Assembly (NCBI RefSeq): GCF_003363135.1
Contig: NZ_QRBB01000001.1
Coordinates: 124,001-188,000, forward strand
DNA from: Alteriqipengyuania lutimaris
GTDB taxonomy: Bacteria; Pseudomonadota; Alphaproteobacteria; Sphingomonadales; Sphingomonadaceae
Reading direction: 5' to 3'
Length of the DNA stretch: 64,000 nt
The stretch's first letter is position 1; every line of letters starts with the position of its first letter. The notes below the pieces were generated by a model. It saw only the letters and a program-made list of their open reading frames with translations, had not been told where the DNA came from and did no database searches. A program made the translations under genes and the position numbers. Positions 58,217 to 64,000 of this stretch are shown piece after piece.

Positions 58217-58926
58217 CACCGGACGCTTCCGTGCCGACCATGGGCGATATCCTTGCCGTTTCGTATCGCGATGCGCTTCCCGCGCCAGAGCCGACCAAGG
58301 CCGACACGGCGCTGCTGCTGGTCGACGTCCAAAACATGGCCGCGCCGGATTACCTCGCCGAGGCGGCGATCGAGGCCGGGATGGAGCGGGACGCGGTCCA
58401 GGCCGCACTCTCGGACTATCGGAGCAGGTTCGATGCGGCGCTGGCGAATTGCGTGAAAGCGCTCGACGCCGCGCGAGCTGCGGGCATTGCCCCGGTGCAT
58501 ATCCGCATCCAGTCGCTGGCGGCCGACGGTTGCGACACCGGGCTGCTGCATCGCCGGCTCGGATGGCGCTATCCGCCCGGATCGAAGGGCACCGCGTTCC
58601 TTCCCGCAGCCGAGCCCCGGCCCGGCGAGATCGCGCTGACCAAGACCGCGAGCGGGGGCTTTACCGGCACCGCGCTCGACTTCACCTTGCGCAGCATGGG
58701 GGTCGAACATCTGTTCATCTGCGGATTCGTCGCCGACGAATGCGTCGAGACCACGCTGCGCCAGGGGCTGGACCTGGGCTATCGCGCGAAAATCATCGAG
58801 GATGCCACCACATCCTATTTCAGGGAATCCACCGAGCATTCGCTGTCCAAATTCACCAGCTACGGCTTCACGATCACGTCGAACGATTTTTCCGCACTTA
58901 TGGCGGGGCTGTCTTCGGGCGAATGA
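58213..58926 (+). CDS. isochorismatase-like cysteine hydrolase
   Basis: 237 residues with the family catalytic triad: Asp38 (LLLVDVQN), Lys144 (ALTKTASGGF) and Cys177 (VADECVETT). Family members hydrolyse amides such as ureido compounds, nicotinamide or N-carbamoyl molecules; the substrate is not fixed here. Translationally coupled to TetR, opposite a TBDR and a zinc-peptidase-like gene, so an amide-containing nutrient is a plausible target. Confidence 0.9.
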   Translation: MTPDASVPTMGDILAVSYRDALPAPEPTKADTALLLVDVQNMAAPDYLAEAAIEAGMERDAVQAALSDYRSRFDAALANCVKALDAARAAGIAPVHIRIQSLAADGCDTGLLHRRLGWRYPPGSKGTAFLPAAEPRPGEIALTKTASGGFTGTALDFTLRSMGVEHLFICGFVADECVETTLRQGLDLGYRAKIIEDATTSYFRESTEHSLSKFTSYGFTITSNDFSALMAGLSSGE

Positions 58927-59346
58927 CCGGTCGCTGATTTAGGACGGGCCGAAGCCGGGGCGAGCCTTGGCGTACTGGGATTTGGACGAAAGCATGAATG
59001 CCAGAGCCCTGCTCCAGGAAGCGAATGCGCGGCCAACGATCGCGAACGCTCGATCCCAGCCGAAGCCCACGCACGCGTGTCCCACAGGCGCACCCGCCCG
59101 GAAAGCCTGTCGCCTTACAGCGACGCTCGGATAGGCTCGGGGCGGTGGTGCCCCATAGACGACAAAAATGGTCACTCAGATCATCGGGAAATTTTTCTCC
59201 CACGTCCATAAGCCACCACGATGAGGTACGAAGCTACGCTTGATGTGAGTGAAGCAGCGGCAGTCGCGAACCACCTATAGCGACGCCCTCGGCCTTAAGA
59301 TGCAGCACTACCCTGAAGATTCACCACTTCAGGACCGGCTGCACTG
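58927..59346. other. 420-base region without a confident gene
   Basis: Between the isochorismatase-like stop and the PTS EIICB stop. A minus-strand frame of 78 residues (58939-59175) begins MTIFVVYGAPPPRAYPSV and has moderately high third-position GC, but no recognisable domain or start context. No tRNA, hairpin terminator or insertion-sequence end is seen. May be a decayed gene. Confidence 0.4.
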
Positions 59347-61047
59347 TCAGGCCTTCTCATCGACCATCAGGTGCAGAACCTTGTCTCCGACCAGTTGTCT
59401 GTGAAGGTAGCGATAGCTCCTCGGCAACAGTGCGTGGTCGAACTTCGCAGGATCGATCAGGTCGGCGACGATACGTCCGGGTGCCCGCAGCAGTTCAACG
59501 ACGTTCGCCTTACCGCCCAGCGCGGCATGGAACTCCGCCTCTTCGAACGGGGGCAGCGATGCTGCAGCGGTCTCGGAAACCTCGACCGGGTCGTGCCTTT
59601 GCGAAGTCATCGCTTTCGAGATTCGCCCGGCCAGCAGTTCCGCTGTCGGTCCGATAATCACCTGCATCGTCTCGGGCGTCGGCCGGATGACGCCGTGCGC
59701 TCCGAGCTTCTTGAGAGCAGGTTCGTCGGCCATCTCGCTATCGGCGAGGACGAGGCGCAGCCTGGTGGTGCAGGCGCCCAGCTGCAGGACGTTTCCTTCC
59801 CCTCCCAGCGCGCGAAGCCAATCGCCCGCCAGCGTCGTATCGTCCACCGCAGCGTCCGGCACCGCGCTCGCCTGGACCGCCTCCCTCCCGGGGGTCGCGA
59901 GGTTCATGCGCCTGATCACGAAGCTGAACGAGAAATAATACGCGAAGAAATAGACCGCGCCGACGGGCAGCAGAAGCAGCGGGTTCGTGGCTATTCCGAA
60001 ATTGAGGACATAGTCGATCAACCCGGCCGAAAAGCCGAAACCGAGTTTCACGTCGAGCAGGTCCATCACGACCATCGACAGGCCGGTCAGCACGGCGTGA
60101 ACCACGAACAGCACCGGCGCGAGGAAGATGAAGGTGAATTCGATCGGCTCGGTAATACCGGTCAGGGCGGATGTCAGCGCCATCGACAGGTAGAGCCCGC
60201 TCACCGCCTTGCGCCTTTCGCGCGGGGCCGCGCGATACATGGCGAGGCACGCGGCCGGCATGCCGAACATCATCACGGGGAAGAACCCGGCCATGAAGGC
60301 GCCCGCACTCGGGTCTCCGGCGAAGAAGCGGCGCAGGTCGCCCGTTGCGCCGTTGTAGTCGCCGATCACGAACCACGCGACATTGTTGAGAATGTGATGG
60401 AGCCCGGTGACGATCAGCAGGCGATTGAGCGCGCCGTAGATGAACAGGCCGATCTCGCCTGAGCTTACGATCGCGCGGCTGGCGGCGTCGATCGCGCTTT
60501 CGACGTAGTGCCAGTATTCGCCGAAAAGGAACCCCAGCACCAGCGCCGCCCCGCCGGCAGCGATGGGCACGAAGCGGCGACCGCCGAAAAACGCGAGGAA
60601 GTCCGGCAGCTTTATCTCGGCGTAGCGGTTGAAGAGCTGCCCGCCGATAATGCCGCACAAGATGCCCAGCGGGACGCCAAGCTTGGCAATCGCCGCCGCG
60701 CGGAAATCGGCGATGGCTCGGGCTGTCGCATCAGTGTCGAGCCCTGTGAGCAGATCGGGCGGTACCTCGATCAGCGCCTGCGCGCTGTTGGTCGCGATGA
60801 GGAATGCGACAAGACCCGCCAGGCCGGCCGCGCCATGATTGTCGCGCGCGAAGCCGATCGCGACGCCGATTGCGAAGATCGAACCCAGATTTGCGAAGAT
60901 CGCTTCGCCCGCCGCCGAGATGAACGCGATATCGAGCAGGTCGGGTTGGCCCAGGCGCAGGAGCAGACCGGCCACCGGCAGCACCGCGATCGGCAGCATC
61001 AGCGAACGGCCCAGCTGCTGCACGGCGGCGAAAACGCGCTCCTTCAC
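59347..61047 (-). CDS. nagE: PTS transporter EIICB, N-acetylglucosamine type, with degenerate second EIIB-like tail
   Basis: 566 residues from GTG 61047 (overlaps the upstream stop, GTGA). EIIC membrane domain (~1-375): LGRSLMLPIAVLPVAGLLLRLG, GLHHILNNVAWFVIGDYNG and GITEPIEFTFIFLAP, closest to NagE. An EIIB domain follows with phospho-Cys426 in LGACTTRLRL. The last ~70 residues (ALGGKANVVELLRAPGRI ... VGDKVLHLMV) align with EIIB again but have APGR in place of the Cys motif. GlcNAc specificity is inferred. Confidence 0.9.
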   Translation of the reverse strand: MKERVFAAVQQLGRSLMLPIAVLPVAGLLLRLGQPDLLDIAFISAAGEAIFANLGSIFAIGVAIGFARDNHGAAGLAGLVAFLIATNSAQALIEVPPDLLTGLDTDATARAIADFRAAAIAKLGVPLGILCGIIGGQLFNRYAEIKLPDFLAFFGGRRFVPIAAGGAALVLGFLFGEYWHYVESAIDAASRAIVSSGEIGLFIYGALNRLLIVTGLHHILNNVAWFVIGDYNGATGDLRRFFAGDPSAGAFMAGFFPVMMFGMPAACLAMYRAAPRERRKAVSGLYLSMALTSALTGITEPIEFTFIFLAPVLFVVHAVLTGLSMVVMDLLDVKLGFGFSAGLIDYVLNFGIATNPLLLLPVGAVYFFAYYFSFSFVIRRMNLATPGREAVQASAVPDAAVDDTTLAGDWLRALGGEGNVLQLGACTTRLRLVLADSEMADEPALKKLGAHGVIRPTPETMQVIIGPTAELLAGRISKAMTSQRHDPVEVSETAAASLPPFEEAEFHAALGGKANVVELLRAPGRIVADLIDPAKFDHALLPRSYRYLHRQLVGDKVLHLMVDEKA

Positions 61048-63602
61048 GGTTGCACCTCTTCCAGGTCTAGCAGGCGGCCGACGGTGGTCCGCACCTCCTG
61101 CGGGCTCTCGCACGCCAAAGCCGCTTTTGCAGCGGCGCGGCACTGGTCGAGCGTCATCCCGCGCAGGTGTTGCTTGAGCTCGGGGATGCGCGCGGCGCTG
61201 GCCGATAGCTCCGTCACGCCGAGCCCGATCAGGACGACCGCAGCGAGATGGTCGCCGGCGGCTCCGCCGCATACGCCGAGCTGAACCCCGTTGGCGGAGC
61301 ACGCCTCGCCGGTCATGGCAATCAGGCGCAGGACGGCGGGGTGGAGGGGATCGAGCATTGCGGCGAGCGCCGGATTGGTCCGGTCGACGGCCAGCGCATA
61401 TTGCGTGAGGTCGTTCGTGCCGACCGAGAGAAAGTCGACCCTTCGTGCCAGCGCATCGGCCAGCAAGGCGCTGGCAGGCGTCTCGATCATCGCGCCGAGC
61501 CGTACCTGACCGGTATGCCCCATGTCCTCGCGAACGTGATCGACAATCGTGCGAAGCGTGTCGAACTCTTCGGCAGAGGCGATCATCGGGGCCATGATGT
61601 GCGCGGGGCGCGATCCCGCGGCGCGCAGGATGGCGCGCAGCTGGCTTTCGAGCAGGTCGGGAAAGCGCAGCGAGACGCGAATGCCGCGCAGGCCCAGCGC
61701 GGGGTTGTCCTCAGGCTCCAGCGCCAGATAGTCCGCCGGCTTGTCGGCGCCGATATCCAGCGTGCGGATGATGACGGGCCGGTCGTCAAAGGCGTCCATG
61801 ATCTCGCCATAGATCTGCGCCTGCTCTTCCTCGGACGGAGGTGCCTCGCGGTGCAGGAAGAGGAATTCGGTGCGTAGCAGGCCGATCCCCTCGGCACCCA
61901 GGCGGACTGCCTCGCTCGCGTCAGCGACACTGCCGAGATTGGCGAAGACCTCGATCCGTTCCCCGCTGGCCAGCCGGGTGTCCGTCATGGTCTGGCACAG
62001 CGCCGTCTCATGAGCGGCGGTGCGGCGCTCGATAGCGTGGGCAAGTTCGCGCTGCTCCGCTTCGGACAGGGTGTAACGAAGAAGGCCCGTGCTCCCGTCG
62101 AGGTGAACGGCGCAATCGTCGGGCACCTCGCACAGCGGTTTGCCGAACGCGACCGCCATGGGAATGCCCGCCGACGCGGCGAGGATGGCGAGGTGCGATG
62201 TCGGGCCGCCGGCCATCGTGGCGATGCCTGCGATGCCCGCCGCCATCAGCGCCTCGAAATCGGACGGATAGAGGTCGTTCGCGATGACGATCGAACCTGC
62301 CGGTGCCATCACCTCGTCCGCCGCGCCTACAAGAACGCGCAGGAAGCGTTGGCGCAAATCGGCGAAGTCGTCGGCACGGTCGGCAAGGCGGCTGTCTTCG
62401 AGCGCGCGCATCTCCGCCTCCTGCTCGGTCATGACGTCCTGCCACGCCATTGCGGCACTCGCGCCGCCCTCGATCCGCGTTCTTGCCGTGTCGAGGAGGA
62501 CCGGATCGTCAAGGATGGCGAGATGCGCGGCTGCGATGGTGGCACCGTGGCCCTTGCTTTCGGCATCGAGACTGGCGCGCAGCTCGGCCTGCGCATCGGC
62601 GAAACGCTGGTGCTCGACGTCGGCACCCTGCGAGGTTTCGGTGACTTCCAGCTTCGAGCGATGGAGGTAGAAGGCCTTCGCCAGCGCCTGACCCGGCGCG
62701 GCGGCGACCCCTGCGATCGTGCCTCGCGGAAGCTCGGCTCCCGTGCGTTGCGGGGCCATGCGGAGCTTGGGGCTGGCGGGCTCGGACGCAGGCTTGGTGG
62801 CCCCTTCGATAACGTCGCCCGCGCCCGATTCGATCAGCGCGACGACCGCGTCCACGGCTTGCGCAGCATCCTTGCCACCCGCACGCACGGTCAGTCGCGC
62901 GCCGTGGCTGGCGCCAAGCTTCATCACCGACGTCGTGCTACGCCCGTCGGCTGTCTTGGCGCCAAGCACGATTTCGATCGGCCCGTCCCACCGGGCAGCT
63001 TCTGCAGCGATCGCGGCGGCCGGGCGTGCGTGGAGACCGTGCGGGAGGGGCAGAGTCACACTGCGTTCTTCCGACATGGCCGCTTGCGGACCGGCACGAT
63101 CCGCCGCCTCCAGGGAAGCGGCAATCTGGAAAAGTGTTTCACCGGCTTCGCACGGGCGGGGAAACGCGCCGTGCGGCTGGATATCGCGCGCTTCCGAATC
63201 GAGCACGATGATGGGGGTGGCTAGGCTCTTGCCAGCGCGGGCCACGGCGGCCAGGTCGACCTGCATCAGCGGGTCGCCGGCCGTTACCGTGTCGCCTTTC
63301 GAGACCAACATCGCGAAAGGCGAACCGCCCAGCGCGACCGTATCGATCCCGCAGTGAATGAGGATCTGCCGTCCGTCAGCCACTTCGATCGTAACGGCGT
63401 GCCGGGCGGTCGCAACTGCGGCGACCACCCCGTCGCAAGGAGACCGGATGGTTTCGTCCAGCAGCTCGATCGCCAACCCTGCTCCGAGCGCGGCGGAGGC
63501 GAAGGCCGGGTCGGGCACCTGGTCGAGCGGCACCACCCAACCGGCGGCCGGAGCGCAGATCGTCGGCCCTGTCGCTCCGGTCGAGGAGGTCGATACTGCC
63601 AC
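61044..63602 (-). CDS. ptsP: PTS EIIA-HPr-EI fusion phosphotransferase
   Basis: Delivers phosphate from PEP to the EIICB partner in one chain. 852 residues from GTG 63602 (GGGGAG upstream): EIIA-Glc domain with His83 in ILIHCGIDT (residues 1-150), HPr domain with His191 in PHGLHARPAA (~175-260), EI with His470 in GGPTSHLAIL and PEP-binding GIRVSLRFPD plus VGTNDLTQYALAVDR. NagF-like arrangement. A complete private phosphorelay together with EIICB; stop overlaps EIICB start. Confidence 0.93.
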   Translation of the reverse strand: MAVSTSSTGATGPTICAPAAGWVVPLDQVPDPAFASAALGAGLAIELLDETIRSPCDGVVAAVATARHAVTIEVADGRQILIHCGIDTVALGGSPFAMLVSKGDTVTAGDPLMQVDLAAVARAGKSLATPIIVLDSEARDIQPHGAFPRPCEAGETLFQIAASLEAADRAGPQAAMSEERSVTLPLPHGLHARPAAAIAAEAARWDGPIEIVLGAKTADGRSTTSVMKLGASHGARLTVRAGGKDAAQAVDAVVALIESGAGDVIEGATKPASEPASPKLRMAPQRTGAELPRGTIAGVAAAPGQALAKAFYLHRSKLEVTETSQGADVEHQRFADAQAELRASLDAESKGHGATIAAAHLAILDDPVLLDTARTRIEGGASAAMAWQDVMTEQEAEMRALEDSRLADRADDFADLRQRFLRVLVGAADEVMAPAGSIVIANDLYPSDFEALMAAGIAGIATMAGGPTSHLAILAASAGIPMAVAFGKPLCEVPDDCAVHLDGSTGLLRYTLSEAEQRELAHAIERRTAAHETALCQTMTDTRLASGERIEVFANLGSVADASEAVRLGAEGIGLLRTEFLFLHREAPPSEEEQAQIYGEIMDAFDDRPVIIRTLDIGADKPADYLALEPEDNPALGLRGIRVSLRFPDLLESQLRAILRAAGSRPAHIMAPMIASAEEFDTLRTIVDHVREDMGHTGQVRLGAMIETPASALLADALARRVDFLSVGTNDLTQYALAVDRTNPALAAMLDPLHPAVLRLIAMTGEACSANGVQLGVCGGAAGDHLAAVVLIGLGVTELSASAARIPELKQHLRGMTLDQCRAAAKAALACESPQEVRTTVGRLLDLEEVQP

Positions 63603-63635
63603 TTATGTCTCCCCAGTGGTGCGCAAAAGCGCAGG

Positions 63636-63673
63636 CCTTCGCCCCGCCGACCATCCTATCAGCAGGGCGAAGG
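63636..63673 (-). terminator. hairpin after TBDR gene, possible terminator
   Basis: Stem ccttcgccc (63636-63644) and gggcgaagg (63665-63673) with a 20-base loop, between the TBDR stop and the PTS start. No T-tract follows, so it may attenuate rather than fully stop transcription into the PTS genes. Confidence 0.45.
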
Positions 63674-63681
63674 AACCAGCA

Positions 63682-64000
63682 TCAATATTCGAAACGGGCA
63701 CCGAAGAAGAAGTAGCGGCCGTTGTCGTAGATGGCACGCGGCCGGAATTCCTCGCCCGCGAACTGCACGATTTTTTCATTGGTCAGGTTGACCGCGTCGA
63801 AGGTGAGCGTGGCGAACTCGGTCACCCGCAGATCCAGCGAGGCGTCGAGCGAGCCGAAGCTTTTCTGGTTGAGCGAGGTGGCGCGGTCCAGCGTGATGAA
63901 GAAGTCGTCGCGCCAGTTATAGGTTACCTGGGCGCTCACGAAGCTGTCTTCGTAGTAGGCGCCCGCCTGGAGCGCATGCTTCGAATTGCCGGGCACGGGA
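63682..64000 (-). CDS. TonB-dependent receptor, C-terminal fragment (runs off window)
   Basis: Only the last ~106 residues are visible: barrel strands AGAYYEDSFVSAQVTYNWRD, FITLDRATSLNQKSFGSLDA, LTFDAVNLTNEKIV and a terminal FFFGARFEY. The frame remains open to the right edge, so the gene starts beyond it. Upstream of the PTS genes on the same strand, it likely imports the PTS substrate or its oligomer (e.g. chito-oligosaccharides). Confidence 0.88.
   Translation of the reverse strand, partial: PVPGNSKHALQAGAYYEDSFVSAQVTYNWRDDFFITLDRATSLNQKSFGSLDASLDLRVTEFATLTFDAVNLTNEKIVQFAGEEFRPRAIYDNGRYFFFGARFEY

Overview
The window is high-GC DNA from an alphaproteobacterium, most likely order Sphingomonadales and probably Erythrobacteraceae-like. 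This is inferred from gene content rather than from any rRNA: glycine decarboxylase split into gcvPA/gcvPB, methionine synthase split into two polypeptides, a DUF6356 protein, four TonB-dependent receptors (TBDRs, one partial), many lipoproteins, and dense operons whose genes overlap by ATGA or GTGA. There is no rRNA, CRISPR array, prophage or recognisable transposase. One tRNA gene is present.

The left part is core metabolism. leuA (truncated by the window edge), leuC, leuD and leuB form a leucine operon (1-4211), followed by tRNA-Gly(CCC). mmsA-proB (4498-6878) leads into a run of secreted proteins: three related lipoproteins with a shared xPxxFxGxW domain and a NodB-type deacetylase (6909-10187). 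A valine degradation cluster follows (isobutyryl-CoA dehydrogenase, VOC protein, 3-hydroxyisobutyryl-CoA hydrolase, enoyl-CoA hydratase, mmsB; 10269-14774), broken up by palindromic repeats.

On the minus strand, a tandem glycine riboswitch heads gcvT-gcvH-lipoprotein-gcvPA-gcvPB-Nmad3-like (20845 down to 14926). Next is a five-gene methionine operon (27706 down to 20957): an ArsR-methyltransferase fusion regulator, metF, the two metH halves and a PhyH-type dioxygenase, with an AT-rich palindrome at its promoter. Then come a flavin reductase, a glutathione-dependent formaldehyde detoxification operon (frmA-cupin-fghA) and a GAF-GGDEF diguanylate cyclase.

From 32370 to 37537 lies an iron-acquisition block: a lipoprotein and a PiuC-type dioxygenase diverging from a Fur-like box, then PepSY protein, small membrane protein and siderophore receptor in one operon. 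A YeiH-type putative sulfite/sulfate exporter with DUF6356 diverges from an Lrp/AsnC regulator (37631-39578).

The most coherent accessory system is a glycan utilisation locus at 39777-53515: GH97, a formylglycine sulfatase, GH3, an Oar-like TBDR, a glycoamylase/GH144-like lipoprotein, an endonuclease/exonuclease/phosphatase-fold lipoprotein, an alpha/beta hydrolase and a LacI regulator. Three perfect matches to the LacI-family pattern TGNAANCGNTTNCA sit exactly at the three control regions that serve all the enzyme and transport genes. To its right are a TetR-centred locus (DUF2817 peptidase-like protein, TBDR, TetR, isochorismatase-like hydrolase) with a perfect 7-5-7 palindrome, and a GlcNAc-type phosphotransferase system (EIIA-HPr-EI fusion and EIICB with a degenerate extra EIIB-like tail) downstream of a TBDR that runs off the right edge.
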